From assembly GCF_041146795.1 (NCBI RefSeq), contig NC_135187.1:35959056-36023055 (forward strand): a DNA stretch of 64,000 bases, in the 5' to 3' direction. The notes below the pieces were generated by a model. It saw only the letters and a program-made list of their open reading frames with translations, was not told where the DNA came from and did no database searches. Made by a program: the position numbers and the translations under genes. Below, one piece after another: positions 47,101 through 58,699 of the stretch. The stretch is from Maylandia zebra (Eukaryota; Chordata; Actinopteri; Cichliformes; Cichlidae). How positions within the stretch are numbered: position 1 is the first letter of the stretch; the number at the start of each line of letters is the position of its first letter.

Positions 47101-50100
47101 CTGCGACCCGCCAGGGAAAGGGGGCCCAGGCCCATCCAGACCGGGGCCCAGTGCAGCAGTGCCTCCCGGCCCCACAGAGCCCGGGACAGTCCACCCAACC
47201 CCACCACAGAGAAAACTGCACCCACCCCACCATCCACTCATCTTCCAGACTACATAAGACAATAAACACCCAGGCTGAGATCTTCCTCCACCTCTCCTGT
47301 ATCTCCCCCTCCTGCAGGAGGGGGAGATACAGGACTGCGCCTCCAACTGACCCGATGTCCAGATCAGAGGGGAGGTAAGCGTTGGAGGTGGCGTTGGATC
47401 CGGGGTAGGGAGGGTGATGCATCAGTGAGTGCTTATCAGTATCAGTATATGTCTGTGTGTGCGTGTCCATAGTTCAGCTGAGACAGTGTCCTTCGCCCTG
47501 CCAGGCTAAGTAAACAGTCTTCCAGCCAACCCAGGTGGCCTTGCAGGGAATGGGAAGGAACAGACTCAACACAGTCGTTATCAGATGCATTTAGAAAAAA
47601 TATCATTTACTTTGGTAAACTGAATTTCCCCGGTGTTACTAAACAGAGAAAGGAATTTTTGACACAACTTTCCAAATAACTTCATCCAAACTTTTTTTTT
47701 CTTTCCAAAAAACCAATAAATACTGAGGTTAACATTATTAGCTCCCCGATGCTATTCTTCACTTTTTGCTGTATATCAGGCTGCAGTCGTTTGTCGTAGC
47801 TCCTCCAGGTTTGATGGCATGGACTCTTCTCTTCAGTTCACCCACAGATTTTCAGCGAGATCCGAGTCGGAGCTTTGTGCAGGTCAGTCGATAACGTTCA
47901 CCAGGAGAGACGTACGTTTTAGTTGTTGTCATGTTGGAAGACAAACGATGACCCAGTTTCTGCTGCCGAGTGCTTGAGGTTTAAAATGGTCACATATCCT
48001 TCTTCTTCATAAATCCAAAAATAAGAAGCATCTCAAAGAGCTGTAGTTTAATGTCATCTGACCAAAGCACGCACTTCCCCTAATCCTGCTCCAGGCTGAG
48101 TCTGGTTTGAGGTCGTAAGTTCCTGTGCAGGAGTCAAGTGATCATCTTCTTTGAGACTCCGATTCCCAACTCGGCCAAGTCATTCACTCGTGTTGTGGCA
48201 GCGTTTTCTTAAAATCTTTCACTTCTGCAACAGTTGTTCTGTCCTGTTCGGCTCTCATTACATTTCTCGATGATACATCTCAGTAGAACAACTCGGAAAC
48301 GCTGCGATAACTTTGAGTATCCATCTCCTGCTTTGTGAGCATCAAAAATCATTTTTCTCATGTAAACAGATTTGATTTGGTTTTCGGCTGCTGCTTTCTC
48401 TGTGACACACGAGACACTGGAACCTCAGTTTTAACTTAATTTTATAAGCTTTCAGCTTTAAAGAGTTAAAGCACATCATTGCACAACCTGGTTTGTTATT
48501 CAGGGATAATTTATACTGACCCTGGAAAAAACACTTTCTCAGATAATTCTATTATTGTGAGTAAATATATATCATTTATGCTTTCTAAAGAAAACTAGCA
48601 TGCTTAGAAATGCTATGTTGGAAATCCTTTGTTCTGTTTTGTCAAAATTTTGACAAAAACTTGAAATTTCATGCTAATAATTTTATCCACATCTGTATAA
48701 AGAATGCTAAGCTAACTGTGAAAGTGTGAACTTGGTACCAAGAGCAGAAGTAGGAAGTAGTGAGAAAGCAGGAAGGACCAGACGGCAGTAATGACGTGGA
48801 AGAAGACGACAAATAATGGTGAAACTTTTACATCTGAGAATTAAAGTTTCTCACAGCTGTGAATATGTAATTAGTTTTTGCACATGAAGGCAGCGTGTGT
48901 GCACGTACACCCGCTGGTTCATGGAGACTTTACTCTAAATAAGTTTTCATAAGTAACCATTTACCTCGCCTGGATTTGCGACCTTCTCTTGAACCCGTGC
49001 ACTCCACTGTAATGTGTCCCGGTTCAGGACTTTGTAGTTACCAGAAAAGACCGATTTGATGTCAGTGAGGCGGAAGGAACACACTGCTGATCGCCCAGAG
49101 TTGACAGACCTGGTTAATCAAAAACAAACATTAAGAATACAGTCACGAAGAATCAGAAACATGGAACTACGGCAAGCAACTTGTTTCATTCTTAAATGTG
49201 CGTCCTTTAAATTGTATTTCTTCTCTGTTGTATTCTATGTCCACGGGTGCACATAAGTGTCAAAATAAAAGACGAGCACCAGATAAGAAGTTGCAGCGCG
49301 CGTTTGCGTACATATCAAAGGCAGTGTTTTTGTCCACTAGAGTGGGATTTTCACGGCACATTCTGCACCACATCTCTGTGCGTTCATCATTTGTTTGAAG
49401 CCAGCTCACCTCCTGCAACCACTTTTCCGAGGATACGTGCTTCTTTTGTGGTTCGGACTCCTTCTGCTATTCTTTGGAGGTGGAGGAACACCAAAGTAAC
49501 TGCTTAAAGGAGCTTCTTCGACATCTTTAAGAGTTCTAAACAAATGTCTGTCCTCCTCCAGAAAATCTTACGTGCGTTGCAACTTCTTATCTGGTGCGCG
49601 TCTTTTATTTTGACACCTGCGGACCACTTATGTGCAGCCCTGGTTATATCAACCCTCAATTCGCCCCTGAAGGCCACAGAAAGACTGCCTGGAGGACTCG
49701 TGAGCATGACGAGAGCCTTCCTTGACTGGTACAGAAGAGCACATCCCTCAGATTTGAATGCTTCCCCGGTCAGATGGCATGGATACATCACTGCAGTTTT
49801 CTAAATGCCCCAAAGATCAAATCTACGCATGCTTCACCTACACAGTAGGTCAAAGATCTGAAAACTGTGCTTCTCAATCTCAACAGCAAGTTTGTATTAA
49901 TGGAAACATGGTGATTTTTTTCAGGAGACATCATCACTCACCACTGAGAGGTGAATATGCCATAAAAGAGTATGTCATCCACAGGAGCGCCCTCTGCAGG
50001 CAGGAGGGTGTCTATGTCCTGGAGCACATTATAGGGCAGCTCATGGTCAGCTTGGCAAAGCAGTTGAGCTTTTGCGAACGTGGTCCAGCGTCGCTGCAGG

Positions 50101-53100
50101 GTCCGCTGACCTCCAACATCACTCTGACAAATGAGAGAACACTGTGATGTTATCATGTACATAATATTACAGAAAGGTCAGAGTTACAGCCCTTTGACAG
50201 AATTATGAATAACAATCCTGACAGGTAGAAATCTTGGAGATGTCATCCAGTCATGTGGGTGGAGTCACAAATTCAGCTTCACCTTGCTGACTAAGTTCCC
50301 CTGCACCGTCAGACGCACTAAGAAGTTACCTTACAGGGGGATTTCTTAAATACTGACATCACTCCAGTTCATGTTGAGAAGATCAAAAGAGACAAAGTTG
50401 TTATTACAGCCTGTGATGGTGACATTCAGCCTTACTGACCACTAAAAGGGCTTTGCAGGCACATTCACCCATTGTATTTCATAAACACATAACATTCAGT
50501 GCATTTTAAGGTTTGTTATGCTATAACTGCATCTGTAGCCTTGGACACACATGTGACTGGCTGTCTGTTTCCTGTGTCTGAATGAGGACTATTAGTGTTT
50601 GCGTGACGGGTTTGGTCTGCTCGTGAAGTTTGTTTGTTCCTGGGAGAAAATTCCAAATATCAGAGCACTGCTAAATCTTTGCAGAATCTCTTTGGACGGT
50701 TCGTAGACACCGTCGTTCCCACTTACCACACAGATCTGAGAGACGCGGGAGACGATGAACTTGTCGATGAAGTCATACTCTCTGCCCACTTCAGTGAAGA
50801 AGAAATAAATTTTCTCTTCATCTGGAATAAATGTGGAACTGATGAAAGTTGGATCTATGGCAAACAGAAGGTAACATAAGCAGAAATGTAAGTTACTGGA
50901 AACAATGTGTGAAAGACATGGTAAAGCTGGAAATCCAAGTACATTTTCAAGAATTAAACAGAAATAAGAAACACTTATTACAATGTTTGTGATTCCCACC
51001 ACATAACAGGTAACAGACAAGATGTGCCAGCAAACAAATGGATTGATACTGATCTAAGACGCCATAAACGTATCTAATATTAAAGAAATTCAAATATCTG
51101 AGGTTGGGGAAGAACTCGCTGCACTCACCCTCCAACCATCCTAATGTGTCATCCAGCTTCAGGTCGACACGCTTGCCCTCGCTGAGGTGCCTTGAGATGA
51201 CTGGCCGGTTCCCCCTGTAGTCTGCCACAGTGCCAGTATAAAGCTCTCCATCTGAGACACATGACAACATCTAACATCATACTGACGAGCAACAGCGACA
51301 CAATGAAAATATATTCGACCATCTTTGTGGCTGCTGGCAGCATGTTTGTGTGCATACACACTGCTGGCAGCATGGTTGTGTGCATACACACTGCTGGCAG
51401 CATGTTTGTGTGCATACACACTGCTGGCAGCATGTTTGTGTGCATACACACTGCTGGCAGCATGGTTGTGTGCATACACACTGCTGGCAGCATGTTTGTG
51501 TGCATACACACTGCTGGCAGCATGTTTGTGTGCATACACACTGCTGGCAGCATGTTTGTGTGCATACACACTGCTGGCAGCATGGTTGTGTGCATACACA
51601 CTGCTGGCAGCATGGTTGTGTGCATACACACTGCTGGCAGCATGTTTGTGTGCATACACACTGCTGGCAGCATGTTTGTGTGCATACACACTGCTGGCAG
51701 CATGTTTGTGTGCATACACACTGCTGGCAGCATGTTTGTGTGCATACACACTGCTGGCAGCATGGTTGTGTGCATACACACTGCTGGCAGCATGTTTGTG
51801 TGCATACACACTGCTGGCAGCATGTTTGTGTGCATACACACTGTTGGCAGCATGTTTGTGTGCATACACACTGCTGGCAGCATGGTTGTGTGCATACACA
51901 CTGCTGGCAGCATGGTTGTGTGCATACACACTGCTGGCAGCATGGTTGTGTGCATACACACTGCTGGCAGCATGGTTGTGTGCATACACACTGCTGGCAG
52001 CATGTTTGTGTGCATACACACTGCTGGCAGCATGGTTGTGTGCATACACACTGCTGGCAGCATGTTTGTGTGCATACACACTGCTGGCAGCATGGTTGTG
52101 TGCATACACACTGTTGGCAGCATGGTTGTGTGCATACACACTGCTGGCAGCATGGTTGTGTGCATACACACTGCTGGCAGCATGTTTGTGTGCATACACA
52201 CTGTTGGCAGCATGGTTGTGTGCATACACACTGTCTGTAAACACGATGAAAGTTCTCAGTGGACTCAACGTGATTCCACTTTACACAGTAGAATCATGTC
52301 AATAATCCACCGTCTTACGTTCACCAAGCTGATTTATTGGTCGCGCTATAACTTGCATGTGTGGCGTGCGCAATCAACATGCAGAAAGTATTTGATAAAG
52401 ATTTAAAATGTCATGTCACATTTGACCTCTGACCTCCTCAAGGTCAACAGACTGATCTGCAGGTCAAAGTGATAATGATGATATATGAAGCCATTTAAAG
52501 CAGTGTTTCTTACTGCCATTGTACTGAGACATGCACATTCTAAATATCACCTTACTTTGGACCTCCGACCTTCTTCAAGGTAAAAGATAAAATAAGGCCT
52601 TTTATCTTTAAAACAATGATCAAAAATCTACTAATGGAAAGATTCTGATTGGTAATGGCTTCATGTTCAGCAACACAAAGATCCCAAACCGGCTGATAAT
52701 GCAGTAAAAGCACACCCATCATCGTGGATTAGCCTTCGCTAATCGAAAAAAAGGCATTTACAGGTTGGGGTAACATTCAAATAAGAGGTTTGAAATGTCC
52801 TCCAAGAACATGGACAACTATTCCTGAGAGCGATTAAAGAAATAACAAGAAACATAACAAAGTTCATACTGTGTTGAACCGAGTTCAGGCTCTGATGAAG
52901 GATAAAGGTGGTCACAGCAAACACTGCACAGCTGCAGCCTGAAGGTAATAAGCTCTGCAAGAACCATTACTACCCAGGTTAACTTCAAAACTGCTCGTGT
53001 TTGAAGTCATCAAAAGTGCTTCATGCTGTGAATTCCCCAATAAATCCTGCAGCTGTGCAATCCTGCATTTTCCACCAGCCAGAGACAGGACAGGGATAAC

Positions 53101-56100
53101 TGGGACAGGGACAGGACAGGGATGATTGGGACAGGGATGATTGGGACAGAGATGATTGGGACAGGGACAGGACAGGGATGATTGGGACAGGGATGATTGG
53201 GACAGGGACAGGACAGGGACGACTGGGACAGGGATGATTGGGACAGGGACAGGACAGGGACGACTGGGACAGGGACGACTGGGACAGGGACGACTGGGAC
53301 AGGGACAACTGGGACAGGGATAACTGGGACAGGGACGACTGGGACAGGGACGACTGGGACAGGGACGACTGGGACAGGGACAGGACAGGGACGATTGGGA
53401 CAGGGATAACTGGGACAGGGACAGGACAGGGATGATTGGGACAGGGATGATTGGGACAGGGATGACAGGGACAGGGACAGGACAGGGATAACTGGGACAG
53501 GGACAGGACAGGGATGATTGGGACAGGGATGATTGGGACAGGGATGATTGGGACAGGGACGATTGGGACAGGGACAGGACAGGGATGATTGGGACAGGGA
53601 TGATTGGGACAGGGATGACTGGGACAGGGATGACTGGGACAGGGATAACTGGGACAGGGACAGGACAGGGATAACTGGGACAGGGACAGGACAGGGATAA
53701 CTGGGACAGGGACAGGACAGGGATGATTGGGACAGGGATGAATGGGACAGGGATGATTGGGACAGGACAGGGACGACTGGGACAGGGACAGGACAGGGAC
53801 GACTGGGACAGGGACGACTGGGACAGGGACGACTGGGACAGGGATAACTGGGACAGGGACAGGACAGGGATCACTGGGAGACACCAAAATAGAGTTGTAA
53901 TAATCCAGTCATGCTGTGGCATCATTTCCTCACCTACAACGAGAGCCGTATTGCGTTGATAAGGGTCATAGGGGCATCGACCTCTCCCTTCATCAGGCTT
54001 GAGGCTCATTGTTAATGTGTCAGTGTTCTGGGAAGACAAGGAGAAAAAGTCAAGCTGCTACTGAAGTGAATGCTAAATGGACCATTTCTACAAACATACA
54101 AAAAGGGAAATTCAAGCTTTTTTGTATCAAGTTTATGCTACAATCACTAAACAGTGAGTAACACTGTAACACTGTCACAGTGTTAAACAAACTAACAACT
54201 TAAATGCCTTACGATGTAGGTGCAGCGTGGACTGAAGGCGAACGTTCCACAGGCATAGATGTGGCTGGTGTTCAGGAACTGCAGCACACGTATGAAATTG
54301 GGACAGTCAGCCTGGAAACACAAAGTTTAACATTTCAACAAAACCAGCTCATGTAAAACTGTTAACGGTTTGTCTAAACCAGGACCTGTTGGTTCAACTT
54401 CAAACATTCTCATGTTACATCAAAAGGGACTGTAACTGCCAGCTCCCATATGGAAAAGAAATAGTAAAAACATATGATTTACTCATGAAAGTGGCCACTT
54501 TCTCAGTACTTTTTTTTTTTATTTTTAGTAAGTATACAAAACATACAAGTTTCATTATATAATTTTTCAAGGGATCTTATATCTGTTTTCACTCTTGTAT
54601 GCTTTTCATACAAGTTTCATACAAGACAGATAAAAACTTTATAAGATTTATATATATCTTATATATATCTATATCTATCTTTTCCATATGGGCTGGAACA
54701 TTATTGGCACCTTTGTCTCGTTTGGTTTGTATATTTGTAATTTAACAGGTTCAAAGCATTTGTTCATACATTCAAACAGAACACTTACCATTTTCTTTCC
54801 CTTCATGGAGCACTGCTCAAGGTCTTCATGTGAAGGAGTCCAGTCCAGCTGAGAGAAGAGGAGAGTTCATCAAGTTCTTCACATTAACCACAGCCGCAGG
54901 TTTGTGTAAAGATCGTGATGTGAAAGATCACAGCACGGGCCAGAACACATTTCTTTTCGAGACTGCATTTTTTTAAAAATACACCAAAAGCAGGCACTAC
55001 AAGTTTTACAGTCACAAAGGATTTAACCCAGTTTGTGTTTGTCCGAATGTTTAGAAGGACCTTTAGAAATTCATTTAGCGATTTTAAAAAGCTGCCTGCT
55101 TCTACATAAAATACTGGTTTCTGCATCGTGGTCTCCTGACTTAAATAGCACATCAAACAGGAACAGTTAAAAATGCTTTCACTTTTTTACTGTGTGATTA
55201 TTGCAAACTGTGACACTGAATGTGTGAGGTACATACGAGTACACAAACGTCAAACTAGTCATACTGGACGTACTCTCTAGTCCACAGACTGGATTATCGG
55301 ATTGTGCCAAGATGTGGCAAGCTTAGCTAACATAGGAGTACACGAGAAAGGAGACGTGGAAAAGGTCCTGATCTAATTCTCAAACTACTGTCTGAACGTC
55401 AAGTGTGAAAAAAAATGAATGAAAATAGAAGCAGGCTGTGGTGTGCAGGCTACAAGGATGAAGCGCCAGGTTCCTCGTCTATCTTTGAGCCAGTATTTCA
55501 TGCTTTAAACACAATAAATATTTCAATATATTTTAACTTGGCAACAGAGACTCTGCCTGCAATGTTTTGCAAAAATACTTTAGAATAGTTTAATAAAAAA
55601 TGTGCTGTTTTTCTTTTGAGTTCTTTAAATTTAAAAAAGTACAGGTGATGGTGAAGCAGTGATTGTACTGTGTCGCAGACACAGGAAGCTGAAGACTTGA
55701 CAGCCAAGTAGTCCTTCTTGTTAGGCTTCTTTGAAGTCCACCAGCAGGGCACAGACATGGTTGTTTCACTGTCTCTGCAGTCGGGCCGTCATAAACAATT
55801 GGTAGTCACATGGACGTCTGTTTAGAGCCTCACAGTCTAATTCCTAACAGAGACCATCTGATCTGCATTTGCATAATCTCAAGTGACTTTATGTCAATAT
55901 GCATAAGTGTGCATCTGTCAACAGTCAGCCCCTACCTTGTTCCTCAGTATGATGCTGTCCTTGTGGCTAACATTCAGTGCTAACACAGAGTCCCGGGCTC
56001 CAACATATAATATGTCCCCATCCTCACTGAGCAGCAGCGTGGTGGTGTTGCTGACATCGTGGCTGTTGAAGCGGATGAGACGTCTCCCAGGACTATCTGT

Positions 56101-57726
56101 TATCAAACAGCAGTTTGTATCAGGACAAAGCATGTTAGGATTAAATATCCACAGATAACTAAAAGGATCCAGATATAACCGGCTACAGAGTGTTAACTGC
56201 TTAGATGTCGAAGAACTCGGTGTCTGCGAAACGTCTCTTCCACGTTTATTATGCCACAGAAAATATTGTGACCACGCTATCTAGTCACTTATTCAACACT
56301 AAACACACAATTCACAGTGCACACAGAAAGAATCCACATTTCATTATAACCTGATTCATTTTACCTCAAAGCTTAAACACAATAGTCCATAATGACAAAG
56401 TGAAACAAGGTTGAAATGTAAAAAAATATAACGTACATACGTGTTCACAGCCTTTGCTACGACACTCAAACTTGAGGTCAGCTCAATTCTGTTTCCACTG
56501 ATAATCTGTGAAGTGTCACGTGACTGGTGATAAATCCAGCTGATTGGATGCCACACCTGTCTAAGGCCCCATAATTGACAGTGCATGTCAGAGCACAAAC
56601 CAAGCCGTGAAGTCCAACCAACTGTGTGCCGACCTCGGAGACAGGATTAAACCAAGACACAGATCTGGGGAGAGGAAACATTTCTGCAGCATTGAAGGTC
56701 CCAATAAGCACAGAGGCCTCAGGAAGAAGTTTGGAACCAGCGCTTGGAGTCAAAGGGCCGTTGTAAGGCAGATGATCAAGAAGTTCAAAGTCACTCTGAC
56801 AGAACTCCACTGTTGGTTTGTGGAGAAAAGAGAAACTTCCAGAATGACCATCTCTGCACCACTCCACCAATCAGGCCTGTACGGCCAGGTGGAAAAGTCA
56901 CCTGAGGGACTTTCAGACCATGAAAAACTAAATTCTCTGATCTGATGAGACAAAGATCTAACTCTGTGGTCTAGATACCAAGCACCATATGTGGAGGATA
57001 CTCTGGAGGCACTGCTTAGCACCTGGCCCCTACCATCCCTACAGTGAAGCACGGTGGGGGCTGCATCATGCACCATCAGGAACTAGGGGACTAGTCAGGG
57101 TCAGAGACATCCTTGATGATAACCTGCTCCAGAGGTACTGAAACACAGCCAAGATAACAAAGGAGCGGCTTCACTGTGTCGATGTTCTTGGGTAGCCCAA
57201 CCAGAACCTGACCGAACATCTCTGAAGAGATCTGAAAGTGGTTGTGCACGGATACTATTGCTGTTATTTTTTATGCATCTTCCAGAATTTCAACCTCTTT
57301 TTTTACTTACATGTGAAACAAGCACTGAAACAGTGCCCTGTACTTGCATTATAATCAGACACTGAAGTGTACAATCTCACAGTACTCCATCTAACATGAT
57401 AACTGTCAACTACATTTGTGTCCCAGTTAATTTGATTAACATGATTTTGCCCTTTTTTTAAATTCATGAGGTTTCAGCACAATATCTGTGCACAAGAATC
57501 GATTTCGTATATGAAAGACGTGAGAGAACAAACACATCGCTGTGCTTTGTTCTATCCCTAATACATTTAAATGACCCAACATGATAAAGGGGGTAAAAAT
57601 GCACGTGATGTTTCAAAGGCTTCACTCACCCATGGGGAAGGAGACTCTGGGAGTCAGTGTTGTCACACATGGGCACAGAAACCCCAGCAAGGCCAGGGCG
57701 AGTGGCAGCAGGATGGGGATCTCCAT
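41189..57726 (-). CDS. sema4a: Class 4 semaphorin, most like semaphorin 4A
   Basis: Complete gene with 14 coding exons on the minus strand: 57726-57630, 56096-55936, 54848-54789, 54311-54213, 54027-53934, 51251-51129, 50854-50727, 50123-49942, 49109-48965, 44411-44222, 44059-43944, 43155-42992, 42397-42303 and 41991-41189. The sum is 2457 nt or 818 aa; all splice phases agree. A signal peptide ([19 protein letters not shown]) is followed by the sema propeller (about residues 35-480) with [49 protein letters not shown] and [20 protein letters not shown]. Then come a PSI domain ([11 protein letters not shown]...DPFCGWDP), an Ig-like domain with Cys 567 and 612, a Ser/Thr-rich stalk, one transmembrane helix (about 727-750) and a 68-residue tail. 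It binds plexins and other receptors at the cell surface. The 4A identity rests on sequence feel and on its neighbourhood with ilf2 and pex11b; 4B is the main alternative. Confidence 0.9.
42510..42715 (+). repeat. Degraded tRNA-derived SINE in sema4a
   Basis: The B-box-like GGTTTGATCCC, TTGGGCAAGGT, a GATGTGTGTGAATGTTA block and GGAGCGCTTTGAGTGCTCAG match the SINE family at 29848. It lies about 110 bp upstream of a sema4a exon (42303-42397), in the intron. Confidence 0.6.
44805..47560 (-). mobile_element. GC-rich LINE-like insertion in sema4a intron 9
   Basis: The 4.55 kb intron between exons at 48965 and 44411 contains about 2.7 kb unlike its surroundings. On the minus strand its 3' end reads ...GCAGCTGACAAATAAAGGC, then TATC and TCATC-type units (44805-44842): a poly(A)-signal-plus-short-tandem tail as in Rex/L2-type LINEs. 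Upstream, 45700-47400 is strongly GC-rich with purine/pyrimidine runs, CACACA-type stretches and long open frames on both strands. These frames look compositional. No reverse transcriptase is recognisable. The block GACTGCGCCTCCAACT occurs twice, at about 45100 and 47335. Confidence 0.55.
47296..47333. other. Perfect 38-bp palindrome
   Basis: The half-site CCTGTATCTCCCCCTCCTG is followed at once by its exact complement, with no spacer. It sits inside the GC-rich insertion. It could extrude as a cruciform and may mark a recent inverted duplication. Confidence 0.95.
47690..48560 (-). mobile_element. Possible Tc1-type remnant in sema4a intron 9
   Basis: The plus strand shows, in antisense order, phrases typical of degraded fish Tc1 elements: GGTTTGATGGCATGGACTC, CACCCACAGATTTTCAGCGA, TTTGTGCAGGTCAGTCGAT, GTCATGTTGGAAGACAAACG and ATGTCATCTGACCAAAGCAC. 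No frame survives. Confidence 0.45.
49247..49638. mobile_element. Inverted-repeat element next to sema4a exon 9
   Basis: The left arm (49247-49303) and right arm (49571-49638) are inverted copies, sharing GTCAAAATAAAAGACG, CACCAGATAAGAAGTTGCA and CATAAGTG with small indels. The flanks TCTATGTC and GTTATATC share 5 of 8 bases, so a hAT-type 8-bp duplication is possible but eroded. It lies between sema4a exons 8 and 9, about 140 bp from exon 9. Confidence 0.7.
51331..52230. repeat. Minisatellite, 30 copies of a 30-bp unit, sema4a intron 5
   Basis: Exactly 30 units of 30 bp with no insertion or deletion. The unit begins CTGCTGGCAGCATG and ends TGTGTGCATACACA. Only two positions vary: position 15 is T in 16 units and G in 14, and position 4 is T instead of C in units starting 51841, 52111 and 52201. 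Because 30 is a multiple of 3, several frames stay open through the array; these are not genes. The array ends 79 bp from the sema4a exon at 51129-51251, on its splice-acceptor side. Confidence 0.98.
53083..53880. repeat. GGGACAGGGA minisatellite, sema4a intron 5
   Basis: About 800 bp built from two mixed modules: GGGACAGGGATGATT-type 15-mers (third codon-like part GATGATT, GACGACT or GATAACT) and GGGACAGGGACAGGACA spacers. On the sema4a strand it is C/T-rich. It ends about 53 bp inside the intron from the donor of the exon at 53934-54027. Long open frames in it reflect the 15-bp period. Confidence 0.97.
56330..57260 (+). mobile_element. Tc1-like transposon remnant in sema4a intron 1
   Basis: Ordered blocks are CCATAATGACAAAGTGAAAC, GGTCCCAATAAGCACAGAGG, a GAAGTTTGGAACCAGC block, the transposase-like stretch [15 protein letters not shown], an ACCATCCCTACAGTGAAGCA block with GGTGGGGGCTGCATCATG, and CTGAAGAGATCTGAAAG. 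This is the order of a fish Tc1-like transposase, with stops throughout. Confidence 0.75.
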
Positions 57727-57799
57727 CACAGCAGGAATAATGGAGTCTGGCCTCGTTTACACTGAAGTTCACATACTCTGCTGTCCATCACTCCATCTG
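57727..57799 (-). other. sema4a: sema4a 5' UTR part on the first coding exon
   Basis: On the minus strand, GTGTGCATGTGTCTCAG just before ATGGAGTGATGG is a good acceptor at 57800. This suggests that the coding exon begins at 57799 and that a non-coding exon lies further right, perhaps in the CpG-richer stretch at 58140-58560. This is an inference. Confidence 0.4.
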
Positions 57800-57939
57800 A
57801 GACACATGCACACACGTTACCGTCCAGTCCTCTAATCAAATGCATTGATTTGTGTTGTTTCAACGGTGAGTTTGTGTAACTCCGTTAATGTTTATATGCC
57901 CAAGCATCAAAGCTACAGGTTTAGAAATCAGAGATATCA

Positions 57940-58040
57940 CCTATGAGGAGAACATGAGGAGGAACATGAGGAGGACATGAGGAGGAACATGAGGAGAACA
58001 TGAGGAGGAACATGAGGAGGAACATGAGGAGGAACATGGG
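57940..58040. repeat. GAGGAACAT short tandem repeat
   Basis: About seven imperfect copies of GAGGAGGAACAT-type units lie upstream of sema4a. Confidence 0.9.
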
Positions 58041-58699
58041 TCCGTCGCTGCGTTTTGTTTGTTCAGCTGTGTCTTTGTTTCTTGCTGTGATGAAGAGTCA
58101 CAGCTCAGGCAGCGCCTCGACGTTTCCACAGTGTGGAGATGTCGCTGATTTAAAAAACACGAACCTGAAGATGAGCTCGACCCTGTAACGCGACACATGC
58201 ACGCGGACGGCTCCGCCAGCACAGCCCGCAGAGTTTACAGATTACTGCTGGGGCGTTTTACGTGGAGTAACGATGCAATGACGACAGTTTCTTGTGTGCT
58301 AAATAACTCTATCTTAGAAAAACTTACAGAGCGACAACACAAAGACAGAAAAGTCAGCTTACGTTTCCTTTCCTCCCCGTTTTCCTTCCATCGCTCCCAA
58401 ACCACCAATATTCTGTCCAACACTCGCGGATCAGTAACGCGAGGAGAAAACGCTGACCGTGGTTCAGCCTTTACTATAACAACAATGCCTCCTCCCATTC
58501 GCAGATCTAGGAAGCCCGGCCTCCACCTGCAGGGCGGCCGTACTCATTACAACGTCCGAGCAACAGGCCCTCCTCAGGCCCCAGGTTCAAGCTGCGTGTA
58601 CCAGGGGTCTCAAACCAAATGCGCTGTGGGCCACGTTAGTGTTCAAGTAGTACAAACAAACAAACCAACAAACAAAGAAACATTTCTGAAAATGTAGTT

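Noticed and set aside
45555-47470. Many long overlapping open frames on both strands (up to 240 codons)
   Set aside because: GC-rich sequence has few stops. Frames overlap in all directions, show no domain, and sit inside a repeat-like intronic insertion.
51331-52230. CRISPR-like array because of a regular 30-bp repeat
   Set aside because: The units are contiguous without unique spacers, and the host is a vertebrate. It is a minisatellite.
51149-52406. Four to five very long open frames (300-380 codons) with 10-residue repeats
   Set aside because: They are by-products of a 30-bp tandem array whose period is a multiple of 3, present in several frames on both strands, and lie within a sema4a intron.
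52912-54039. Minus-strand open frame of 375 codons rich in Ser-Cys-Pro repeats
   Set aside because: It is the 15-bp minisatellite read through, plus the real sema4a exon 53934-54027 at its start. Only the exon part is coding.
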